Of a stretch of 64,000 bases of DNA, positions 56,452 through 64,000 are shown in pieces. Numbering within the stretch: the stretch's first letter is position 1; every line of letters begins with the position of its first letter. The stretch covers positions 1 through 64,000 of the forward strand of contig NZ_JBCDMV010000001.1 in the NCBI RefSeq assembly GCF_038433135.1. The letters run 5' to 3'. The notes under the pieces are model-generated. The model ran no database searches, was not told where the DNA came from, and saw only the letters and a program-made list of their open reading frames with translations. Origin of the DNA: Luteococcus sp038433135 (GTDB taxonomy: Bacteria; Actinomycetota; Actinomycetes; Propionibacteriales; Propionibacteriaceae). A program made the translations under genes and the position numbers.

Positions 56452-59400
56452 TCAGTCCATGTGGGCGTATCGGCGCTTCCCTGCGGACGACGTGGGGGGA
56501 CCCCGATGAAAACAGGTGTCCCCCAGGGGGTGGAAATTTCTGTTTGGTTTCGGTTCCCGCTGCACGAAGACCGCCACCGTGCGGGGCGGCACCGTGAAGC
56601 TGCCGCTGGCCGCGTCGTAGCTGGACTTCTTCACCACCGGGTCGGAACCCTTGGCCTGCACCGGGCTGAGCGTGAAGGTGCTGCCCTTGAGGCCCTCGAC
56701 CGGCTGCTGCTGGGTGTTCGGGGTGGTGTTGTAGACCACCACCAGGCCCTTCAGCGCCGGATCGGCATCGGTGCCAACGGTGTCGTCGATCCGCTGCACC
56801 AGCACACCCTGACGCATGGCCTTGGTGCCGGAGACTGGGTAGCTGACCTTCGCCTTGATCTGCTCCGCCGAGCCCAGCCGGAAGAGCTTGGTGGAGAAGC
56901 GCAGCTTCAGCAGGTCGGTGGCCTGGGCGGAGGCCCGCTGCACCTGCTCCTGCGACGGCTTGTTCTTGCCGTCGGCCAGCAGCGGCTGCATGAAGCCGTA
57001 CTTGGCGGCATTGTCCGCCTCGGGCGGCAGGCCCCTGCCGAAGCCGTTGTCCGCACCCGTCCAGTCGAGCGTGTTGAACCAGTCGCCCGAATTGTAGGAG
57101 TTGCGATCCAGCGACTTGCTACGCAACAGATCGGCCCCGGCATGCCAGAAGGACGGCGTCTGTGCCAGTGCGGTGGTGGCCAGGCTGACGGTGTTCATCC
57201 GCACCCGGTCATCCATCGACGTCGTCGTCGGCAGCTTCATGGTCAGCGAGTCCCAGAGGGTCTCGTTGTCATGGGCATCCACATAACTGATCACCTCCGA
57301 CGGCTGGCTGGCATACCCGGCCGGCGCACCGTTGTAGTCGATCTGCGCGCCCGTGCGCACCACCCCGGCCATCGTCTTGAAGGAATAGTCCTTCAGGTTG
57401 CCGGCCAGACCCAGCTGCACCAGATCGATGTCGTGGTCCAGGCTCTTGGCCGCGTCCGCATTGATCGGCGCCCCATTCGGGTCGGTCGCCTCACCGGAGC
57501 CGAAACCCTGCTTGCGGGGGTCGTCATCGAAGGGTCCGCCGCCGCGCACGGCGTCGCGCAGCCGGTCTGAGAAGGTGCCGATCCCGGTGCCGTCCAGCTG
57601 TCCCTGGGTGGCCTGGGTGAACAGCGCGTTGTCGGCCACCTCGCCGAAATTCCAGCCCTCGCCGTAGAGGTAGATGGCCTTGCCGTCGACGCCGTCCTTG
57701 CGCAGGGTCAGCTTGTCCAGCGCCGCCCTGACCTGCTTCATGTTCTGCACCGAATGGTGGCCCATCAGGTCATAGCGGAAGCCGTCCACCTTGTAGGCCT
57801 TGGCCCACAGCACCGTGGAATCCACCATCAGCTTGCCCATCATGGCGTGTTCGGTGGCGGTGTTCTGGCAGCAGGTGGAGGTGTAGACCCCACCCTTGGC
57901 GTCCAGCCGCTGGTAGTAGCCCGGAACCACCTTGTCCAGCACCGACCTCGGATCCTGACCGGAGGCCGGGGTGTGGTTGTAGACCTGATCCAGCACCACC
58001 CGCAGCCCGCTGGCGTGCAGCGCACCCACCATGGTGCGGAACTCGGCGACGCGGTTGCCGCCGTCGGCCGCGCTGTTGCTGGAGGCGAAGCTGCCCTCCG
58101 GCGCCAGATAGTGCAGCGGGTCATAGCCCCAGTTGTAGCCGTCGGCATCTGCGATCTTCTTGATGCAGGCCTGCTGCTCCTTGGAATCCGGCGGGAAGGA
58201 GGCCAGGTCACACGGCGGAGTGGCCTGCTTGGCCTTGTCCTCCTCGATCGTCGCGATGTCGAAGGTGGGCAGCAGGTGCACGGTGTTCAGGCCGGCCTTG
58301 GCCAGCTTGCGCAGGTGCTTGGTGCCATTGCCCTCGACGGCAAAGGCCTTGTACGAGCCCCGATCACTGGCCGGAACCGACTGGTCGTTGATGGAGAAGT
58401 CACGCACATGCAACTCGTAGATGGTGGAGTCCACGCTGCTCGCCAGCTTCGGCGATGCGGCTGTGCGCCACTGCTGCGGCTTCCACTTCGAGCTGTTCAG
58501 GTCCACGGCCACCGAGCGGGTGGAGTTGAGCGTCAGGGCGACGGAGTATGGGTCGGTGACCAGATTGGTCACCACCTTCTGTTCGCTCGGCACGAAGACC
58601 TTCACCTCATACAGGTAGCGGGCATTCTCCAGCCGTCGCCCGGTCCGTGCCTGCCAGCTACCCGAGGAGTCCTTGCGCATCCTGGTGCGCTTGGCCTTCG
58701 ACGCGTCCTGGTCGGCCGATCCGGCGGGCCAGGTCAACAGCGTCACCTGCTGTGCGGTCGGCGCCCAGAGACGGAAGGTGATCCCACCACCGCCGAAGAC
58801 CGCGCCGAACTGCTGGCGGGCGGCGCGCTTGGCGTACAGGTTGTCCAACACCAGCGGCGTCTGCACCCCGGTGGCATCCAGCAGCGAGCCCAGGTCATCG
58901 TACAACGCGACGGCGACCTGGCCGGTGAGGATCTCGGGCACCTTCTTGGCGGCGGCCTTGGACAGATCCAGCGCCAGGTAACCCTTCAGCTCGGGGTGGG
59001 CCTTCACGGTTGCCGCATCCAGCCCCGACGGGTTGTAGACCAGATCGGCCTGCTGGGCATCGTCGCTGGTCAGGGTCTCGGCGTCCACCTTCAGGCCGCC
59101 ATCTCGGGACCAGTGCAGGCGCCAGTTCAGCGACGCCGGGTCGGCGCCCGCCGGCACGGCGGAAGCGGGCCAGGCGATCGTGTCCCGATCCACCCAGATC
59201 GCCTTCTGCGCCTTGAGATCGGGCGCGGCCCCGGCCTTGGATGCGGTCACCGTCGTCTTGTGGGTGGCCACGTCGTAGCTGATGGTCATCACGGTGCCGT
59301 CGGCGGGGACGGCCATGGTGATGTTGCTGCCGCCCTTCGTGCCGCCGTCGCCATAGTCTTCGCCCCAGGCCAGGCCGTGGGCGATCTTGAACTCGTAGTT

Positions 59401-62322
59401 GCCGGCCGGGATGGCCGCCGAGCTCCAGGTGTAGGTGCCGTCACCGTCGGCGTCGGTCAGCCACGGCAGCATGCAGTTCGGTGACCAGTCGGCGGCGCAG
59501 CCCAGCTTGGCCTGGAAGGAGCCGGGTGCGGTGATGATCGGGCCCTGGGCGTCGCTGGTGGCGTAGTGCCGGGCATGGTCGTAGTAGAAGGTCACCTTGC
59601 CGGGGTTGCGGTAACCGATGTCGCCGCCGGCGGGCGCACCGCCAGCACCGTAGTTCTCGTCCCAGGACTTGTTGATGGCGGCCTTGTAGGCGTACTCACC
59701 GGCGGACAGGGTGTGGCTGCCCTTCCAGATCTGGTCCTTGGCGTCCAGGCTCAGTTGCGCCTGGTCACAGCCGGGCTGCCAGTCGTCGGAGCAGCCCATC
59801 TCCGAGTTGTGGCTGCCGGGCACGGAGACTGCGTCGGGCTGGGTGACCGGGCCGACATTGCCGGTGCCGCCGGTGCTGGCCGGCCTCGGGGTGCCCACCT
59901 GGGCATAGGTGCTGGTGGCGTTCACATTGCCCGAGGAATCCTTGACGATCGCCCGGTACTCCACCAGCTGGCCCTTGGGCAGCGACGAGGTGTCCGCGAA
60001 GACCCGGTAGGGCGCATTGTCGTCCGTGCCGAGCGGGGTGAACTTCTCGCTGCCCACCGGACGCCAGGCAAAGCTGACCTGGGCGAAGGTGTTCTCCGGC
60101 ACCGACGCGCTGATCTCGGTGCGGCCATTGCCGATCACGGCCCCCGCGGTGGGTGCCTTGAACTGCACGGCGGGGGCGGCGCTGCGGTCGCGCAGCTTGC
60201 CCCGGGCCTTCCACACGCTGACCGACAGCGCGGGAACCTTCACGCTGACCCGGCTGTCCTTCCCGGCCGTCAGGGTGGTGGAGCTGCCGTGGATCGGTGC
60301 GAAGCGGCCACGCGGCAGGTAGGTCTGGAAACTGGCCGAGGCGGGCTTGCTGTCATTGTTGACGGCGACGATGTACTCGGTGCCGGTGGCCTTGTCGATC
60401 CGGCTGAAGGCATAGATGCCAGCGCCGGAGGTGGCATAGCGGTGGATCTGGGCGCCGTCGGTCAGACCCGGGTTGGTCTGACGCAGCTTGGCCAGCGTGG
60501 CAATCTGCCGGTACAGCGGGGTGCTGGTGGAGAAGTGCTCCCCGGTGCCCATGGTGCCGCCGCCGATCAGCTTCTCGGCCTGGTACTGGGCGGTCCTGCT
60601 GGCGAACATGTCCTGCCGGGAATCCTTGTCCCCGCCGGCACCGATGAAGCCCTGCTCGTCGCCGTAGTAGGTGATCGGATTGCCGCGGGTCAGGTACATC
60701 AGTGAATTGGCCAGCTGGGTGCGCTTGAGCAGTTCGTCGCCGCTGTAGCCCGCCTTGGCGAGCATCATGCCGACCCGGCCCATGTCGTGATTGCCCAGGA
60801 AGGTGGGCAGTTGGTACGCATTCGAGTCGGTGTCGGTGTACCAGTCGTCGCTGGCGAAGAAGTCACGCAGGCCCGTGGTCGCCTTGCCCTGGACGGCGTT
60901 GACGGCCGCGCCCTGGAAACCGAAGTCCAGGGTGGCGGGCAGCTTTCCGGCGGTGGTGTAGGTGCTCTGAACCTTCGGATCGGAGTCGTAGACCTCACCG
61001 AACATGAAGAAGTCCTTGGTGCCCGCATCCTTGGCCGCCTGGGTGACGGCCGGGCTGAACTCGCTCCAGAAGGGCGTGTTCACGTGCTTGACGGTGTCGA
61101 TCCGGAAGCCGTCAATGCCGAAGTCCGCCCACGTCTTGTAGATGTCGGTCATGCCCTTGATCACCTCCGGCCGCTCGGTGAACAGGTCGTCCAGACCGGA
61201 GAAGTCGCCGTGGGTGCTGGACTCACCGGCATAGGTGGAGTCGCCGCGGTTGTGGTACATCGTCGGGTCGTTGAGCCAGGCCGGCACCTTGAGGTTCTTG
61301 TCCGCGTCGGCGATCACCGGGGTGTAGGGGAAGCTCGTCGCCGCGTCCAGCGTCGGGAAGTCCGCTTTGCCCGCGTAGGCAGTGTCGTCGAAGGCCTTGC
61401 CGGAGGCGTCCTTGTACGGCACGTCCTGTTTGCTGATGTAGTCGTACTTGTTCTGCGCATTGCTGATCACGTCGGCGGTGTGGTTGGTGATGATGTCGAA
61501 GTAGACCTTCATCCCCTTGGCATGCGCCCGGTCAACCAGCTGCTTCATGTCCGCATTGCTGCCCAGATGCGGATCGATCTGGGTGAAGTCCGTGATCCAG
61601 TAGCCGTGGTAGCCGGCCGACGCGTTCTCCCCGCTGCCCTGCACGGGGCGATTCTTGAACGACGGGGTGAGCCAGATGGCGGTGGTTCCCAGACCCTTGA
61701 TGTAGTCCAGCTTGCTGATCACGCCCTTGAGATCGCCGCCGTGGTAGAAACCCTTGTCGGCAGGGTCAAAGCCGTGCTGCAACCGGCCGCCGGAGATGCC
61801 GCCGGTGTCATTGCTCTTGTCGCCGTTGGCAAAACGGTCCGCCATCAGGAAGTAGAAGTTCTCCTTGGTGACGGCCTCGCGCAGCGAATCGGTGGCCAAC
61901 GCCTTGTCCGCGTCGCTCACACCACCGGCCAGCGTGGTGGGCGTCAGCCCGATCTGGTGGGTTTCGTCGTCATAGCTGAGCTTCACCTCGGCAGGCCCGG
62001 CCAGCACCAGCTTCGCATTGCCGTCGCCCTCGCCATAGGCCTCGTCCCATGAGCCGTTGACCGCCACCTTGTACTCCCAGCTGCCCGCGGGCAGGGTGAA
62101 GGTCCTGCTGAAGACGGTGCTGTTGGCCTCCTTGCTCAACTGGGTGTTCTCGCAGGCCAGCTGCCAGTCCGACGAGCAGCCCAACTCGTCCTGCAAGCTG
62201 CCCACCAGCGTGGCGGTGCGCTCCGCCGCCACGGCCCGGGGAGGTTGCGTCCCCAGGCCAAAGGTCAACGCCAGGGCCGAGGCAAGCACTGCACTCGTCC
62301 GGCGCCAAAGAGTGTGAACCAC
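56452..62322 (-). CDS. Secreted bifunctional amylopullulanase (two GH13 domains, three X25 modules)
   Basis: 1956 residues from GTG 62322 (AGGAG eight bases upstream) with a signal peptide. Order: X25-like module (ELGCSSDWQLACE), alpha-amylase barrel with Asp409 in FRIDTVKH, Glu443 in FGEVYD, and LGNHDMGR; two more X25 modules (EMGCSDDWQPGCD, KLGCAADWSPNCM); a CBM48-like region; and a type I pullulanase barrel with YNWGYDP, Asp1518 in GFRYDLMGHH, Glu1555 in LYGEGWNFGE, and VDAHDNETL. It would cut alpha-1,4 and alpha-1,6 bonds of starch, glycogen or pullulan outside the cell. No LPXTG anchor is seen; the last 35 residues are basic and unlike the family, perhaps read-through. Products could feed sugar ABC systems elsewhere. 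Confidence 0.9.
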   Translation of the reverse strand: MVHTLWRRTSAVLASALALTFGLGTQPPRAVAAERTATLVGSLQDELGCSSDWQLACENTQLSKEANSTVFSRTFTLPAGSWEYKVAVNGSWDEAYGEGDGNAKLVLAGPAEVKLSYDDETHQIGLTPTTLAGGVSDADKALATDSLREAVTKENFYFLMADRFANGDKSNDTGGISGGRLQHGFDPADKGFYHGGDLKGVISKLDYIKGLGTTAIWLTPSFKNRPVQGSGENASAGYHGYWITDFTQIDPHLGSNADMKQLVDRAHAKGMKVYFDIITNHTADVISNAQNKYDYISKQDVPYKDASGKAFDDTAYAGKADFPTLDAATSFPYTPVIADADKNLKVPAWLNDPTMYHNRGDSTYAGESSTHGDFSGLDDLFTERPEVIKGMTDIYKTWADFGIDGFRIDTVKHVNTPFWSEFSPAVTQAAKDAGTKDFFMFGEVYDSDPKVQSTYTTAGKLPATLDFGFQGAAVNAVQGKATTGLRDFFASDDWYTDTDSNAYQLPTFLGNHDMGRVGMMLAKAGYSGDELLKRTQLANSLMYLTRGNPITYYGDEQGFIGAGGDKDSRQDMFASRTAQYQAEKLIGGGTMGTGEHFSTSTPLYRQIATLAKLRQTNPGLTDGAQIHRYATSGAGIYAFSRIDKATGTEYIVAVNNDSKPASASFQTYLPRGRFAPIHGSSTTLTAGKDSRVSVKVPALSVSVWKARGKLRDRSAAPAVQFKAPTAGAVIGNGRTEISASVPENTFAQVSFAWRPVGSEKFTPLGTDDNAPYRVFADTSSLPKGQLVEYRAIVKDSSGNVNATSTYAQVGTPRPASTGGTGNVGPVTQPDAVSVPGSHNSEMGCSDDWQPGCDQAQLSLDAKDQIWKGSHTLSAGEYAYKAAINKSWDENYGAGGAPAGGDIGYRNPGKVTFYYDHARHYATSDAQGPIITAPGSFQAKLGCAADWSPNCMLPWLTDADGDGTYTWSSAAIPAGNYEFKIAHGLAWGEDYGDGGTKGGSNITMAVPADGTVMTISYDVATHKTTVTASKAGAAPDLKAQKAIWVDRDTIAWPASAVPAGADPASLNWRLHWSRDGGLKVDAETLTSDDAQQADLVYNPSGLDAATVKAHPELKGYLALDLSKAAAKKVPEILTGQVAVALYDDLGSLLDATGVQTPLVLDNLYAKRAARQQFGAVFGGGGITFRLWAPTAQQVTLLTWPAGSADQDASKAKRTRMRKDSSGSWQARTGRRLENARYLYEVKVFVPSEQKVVTNLVTDPYSVALTLNSTRSVAVDLNSSKWKPQQWRTAASPKLASSVDSTIYELHVRDFSINDQSVPASDRGSYKAFAVEGNGTKHLRKLAKAGLNTVHLLPTFDIATIEEDKAKQATPPCDLASFPPDSKEQQACIKKIADADGYNWGYDPLHYLAPEGSFASSNSAADGGNRVAEFRTMVGALHASGLRVVLDQVYNHTPASGQDPRSVLDKVVPGYYQRLDAKGGVYTSTCCQNTATEHAMMGKLMVDSTVLWAKAYKVDGFRYDLMGHHSVQNMKQVRAALDKLTLRKDGVDGKAIYLYGEGWNFGEVADNALFTQATQGQLDGTGIGTFSDRLRDAVRGGGPFDDDPRKQGFGSGEATDPNGAPINADAAKSLDHDIDLVQLGLAGNLKDYSFKTMAGVVRTGAQIDYNGAPAGYASQPSEVISYVDAHDNETLWDSLTMKLPTTTSMDDRVRMNTVSLATTALAQTPSFWHAGADLLRSKSLDRNSYNSGDWFNTLDWTGADNGFGRGLPPEADNAAKYGFMQPLLADGKNKPSQEQVQRASAQATDLLKLRFSTKLFRLGSAEQIKAKVSYPVSGTKAMRQGVLVQRIDDTVGTDADPALKGLVVVYNTTPNTQQQPVEGLKGSTFTLSPVQAKGSDPVVKKSSYDAASGSFTVPPRTVAVFVQREPKPNRNFHPLGDTCFHRGPPTSSAGKRRYAHMD

Positions 62323-62475
62323 GGTGTTCTCCTGTGCTCGGTGCGCGGAGTGGGGTGCCGCGCGCAGCCCCGAGGCACCGCTGCCCCGAGGTGGTCAACA
62401 CGCTAACCCGAGCCTCTGACAAATTTGAAGAGGGGTTCGACGCAATGTTTGCTGGGCTGCCGATGGCCTTGGTCC

Positions 62476-62505
62476 CCGAAGGCGACCGGCCTCACAACCC
62501 TTCGG
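62476..62505 (-). terminator. Weak hairpin after the ferredoxin reductase gene
   Basis: CCGAAGG (62476-62482) pairs with CCTTCGG (62499-62505), starting eight bases after the stop at 62513. The loop is long, so termination is uncertain. Confidence 0.4.
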
Positions 62506-62512
62506 TCTGCGG

Positions 62513-63760
62513 CTACCCGCGGGTGAAGGGCTTCAGATCCACCGTCGGATCCTCCAGCACCTCGCGTGGCACGATCAGACCGCGGTCGATGATCCGGCGG
62601 GCCGCCCGGATCACCTTGGGCACGTTGATGCCCGCCGCCCCGATCATCCTTCCCCGCTCGTCCAGCTGGAAGGTGGTCACCGGCAGCCCGTCGACCACCC
62701 GGGTCACCGGCGTGCCGTTGACCAGGTCACCGACCGCCTCGACGTGCACACCGTAACGATCCGACCACATCCAGCCAGCGCCGTGCTCCCAAAGCGGCTG
62801 GCCGCAGATCGCGGCGGCGGCGCTCTGGCCGGAGCGCATCGCCGACTCCCAGTGCTCGTGCCGCCGGGCCAAGGTGCCGTCGGGCAAGCGGTGGCGGGCC
62901 GCATCGCCCACCGCGTAGACATTCCCGACGCCGGTGTGCTGGGCCTCGTCCACCAGAACCCCGTTGTCCACGGCGAGCCCGGCAGCCTCGGCCAGCTCGG
63001 TGTTGGGCACCAGTCCGACAGCCACCAGCACCGCGTCGGCCTCCAGAGTGGTGCCGTCGGCCAGCGTGAGCCGGTAGCCTCCCGGCAGGCTCGGGGATCG
63101 TGCGGGATCGCTCGTGGAATTCGCGCCGAGTTCTTGGATGCTCTCGGTGGCGGCGCAGCAGACCCGCACCCCGTGCTCGGCGTGCATGCCGTGCAGCCGC
63201 CCGGCCAGTTCGGTGCCCACCACAGGCGCCAGGGGGACGGGGACCGGATCCACCAGGGTGACCTCCGCGCCGGCCTCGGCAGCGGTGGCGGCCACCTCCG
63301 CGCCGATCAGCCCGGCGCCGATGATCGCCAGCCGCACCCCGGGGCGCAGCAGTGCCTTCAGCCGGTCCGCGTCGGCAATGGTGCGCAGTTGCAGGATCCC
63401 CGGCAGGTCGCCGCCGGGGATCGGCAGGGTACGCGCCCGGCCGCCCTGGGCGAGCACCATCACATCGGCCTCGAGGGTCTCCCCGGAGGCCAGCTCAACC
63501 CGGCCGCGGTCAGGCACGATGCGCTCCACCCGATCGGTGTGCAGATCGATCCGCTGCTCCTCGAACCAGGGCTCCGGGTGGAAGGGCAGCTTCTCCTGCG
63601 GCATCTCGCCGGTCAGGTACTCCTTGCTCAGCGGCGGTCGGTCATGGGGCAGGCCGAGCGGGTCGACGACGCTGATCCGGGCCTCGGCATCCAGGCGTCG
63701 CACCTCCTGGGCGGTGGTGAACCCGGCCAGGCCACCACCGACGATGACGACGTGCCTCAC
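62513..63760 (-). CDS. FAD/NAD-dependent ferredoxin reductase (ring-hydroxylating-oxygenase type)
   Basis: 415 residues from GTG 63760, overlapping the Rieske stop. FAD motif VVIVGGGLAGF, NAD motif LAIIGAGLIGAEVAA, the PHDRPPLSKEYL segment and VYAVGDAARHR place it in the BphG/HcaD-type ferredoxin reductases, which pass electrons from NADH to a Rieske ferredoxin. An atypical Ser/Pro stretch (TSDPARSPSLPGG) interrupts the central domain and is encoded by a variant of the dispersed repeat. The oxygenase served is not in the window. Confidence 0.87.
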   Translation of the reverse strand: MRHVVIVGGGLAGFTTAQEVRRLDAEARISVVDPLGLPHDRPPLSKEYLTGEMPQEKLPFHPEPWFEEQRIDLHTDRVERIVPDRGRVELASGETLEADVMVLAQGGRARTLPIPGGDLPGILQLRTIADADRLKALLRPGVRLAIIGAGLIGAEVAATAAEAGAEVTLVDPVPVPLAPVVGTELAGRLHGMHAEHGVRVCCAATESIQELGANSTSDPARSPSLPGGYRLTLADGTTLEADAVLVAVGLVPNTELAEAAGLAVDNGVLVDEAQHTGVGNVYAVGDAARHRLPDGTLARRHEHWESAMRSGQSAAAAICGQPLWEHGAGWMWSDRYGVHVEAVGDLVNGTPVTRVVDGLPVTTFQLDERGRMIGAAGINVPKVIRAARRIIDRGLIVPREVLEDPTVDLKPFTRG

Positions 63761-64000
63761 AGGGCCGCGTCCTCGACCGGCTCGTCGGGGCACAGCCAGA
63801 TGCCGCCGTCGCGGACTTCGACGCGATGCGTGGCCACCGGGACGCTGGCCGGCAGGCACAGGGCGGCGCCAGTGCTCAGCGAGAAGCGTGCCCCGTGCAG
63901 CGGGCACTCCACCTCCCCGGCTTCCACCCAGCCGTCGGCCAGCGACGCCTGCCCGTGCGTGCACAGGTTGGTCAGGGCCCAGTAGCGGCCCTCGGAGTGG
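63757..64000 (-). CDS. Rieske [2Fe-2S] ferredoxin, 3' part (truncated at window edge)
   Basis: The last 80 residues are visible. The Rieske ligands are in CTHGQ and CPLHGARF, with the C-x-H...C-x2-H spacing of the BphF/HcaC ferredoxins, and the end reads ICLCPDE-like (GIWLCPDEPVEDAAL). It carries electrons from the reductase encoded next (4-base overlap) to a terminal oxygenase or similar enzyme. The N-terminus lies outside the window. Confidence 0.88.
   Translation of the reverse strand, partial: HSEGRYWALTNLCTHGQASLADGWVEAGEVECPLHGARFSLSTGAALCLPASVPVATHRVEVRDGGIWLCPDEPVEDAAL

Noticed and set aside
62440..62475. MalR-like operator (GCAATGTTTGC) before the amylopullulanase gene
   Set aside because: Only four-base half sites match, it is over 100 bases from the start, and no good -10/-35 pair places it at a promoter.
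1..64000. CRISPR array, rRNA, tRNA, intact insertion sequence
   Set aside because: No regular 25-40 base repeats with spacers, no tRNA cloverleaf or rRNA words, and no transposase motifs were seen on either strand.

Overview
The window is high-GC DNA of an actinomycete. Support comes from the GTG starts, the many first genes that begin 6-7 bases after a TAnnnT box with no Shine-Dalgarno site (the leaderless style common in Actinobacteria), the fused AccD3-type carboxyltransferase, the FemX-type transferase and the many sugar ABC systems. Pta-AckA acetate metabolism together with this set fits a Propionibacteriaceae-like organism, but nothing here fixes the genus. I see no rRNA, tRNA, CRISPR array or intact transposase.

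Layout. 1-5.8 kb: end of a nucleotide-sugar dehydrogenase, a secreted repeat protein, a GH13 glucosidase, an amino-acid permease and a GT4 glycosyltransferase with a coupled upstream mini-ORF. 5.9-11.6 kb: an operon for uptake and hydrolysis of a fructose-containing sugar (binding protein, two permeases, GH32) behind a promoter with an overlapping 18-bp palindrome, followed by a convergent LacI regulator. 11.6-14.2 kb: polysaccharide genes (polyprenyl-phosphate sugar transferase, GT4). 14.9-18.5 kb: a very large YhgE/Pip-like membrane protein. 18.9-21.3 kb: coupled FemX and alanine-racemase-like genes. 21.4-24.8 kb: a lower-GC accessory island with frameshifted remnants, a DUF3800 gene carrying an upstream RNA hairpin and a leader ORF, an RHH-YfbU protein, a GIY-YIG nuclease and an HsdR-like N-terminal fragment.

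25-28.3 kb: a three-gene coupled operon (SDR, PlsC, alkyl-DHAP-synthase-like) that looks like an ether-lipid pathway. 28.4-29.6 kb: two paralogous lipoproteins. 29.7-33.4 kb: a GntR regulator and a ribose/fructose-type ABC operon. 33.5-45.7 kb: MFS transporter, ackA, fused acetyl-CoA carboxyltransferase, pta, endonuclease IV, two long-chain acyl-CoA synthetases and a hotdog thioesterase. 45.9-54.3 kb: a glycan-utilisation locus (GalM, GH2, GH43 lipoprotein, MalFG-type permeases, Tat lipoprotein binding protein, divergent LacI). 54.5-64 kb: isochorismatase-like hydrolase, NlpC/P60 endopeptidase, a 1956-residue secreted amylopullulanase, and a Rieske ferredoxin with its reductase running off the end.

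The most unusual feature is structural. Intergenic gaps repeatedly hold very long nested inverted repeats (70-220 bp, different stem sequences), and related short palindromic repeats lie in frame inside coding sequences (ABC ATPase N-terminus, ABC permease N-terminus, MFS central loop, reductase). All functional calls rest on reading the sequence and remembered family motifs; no database search was run.
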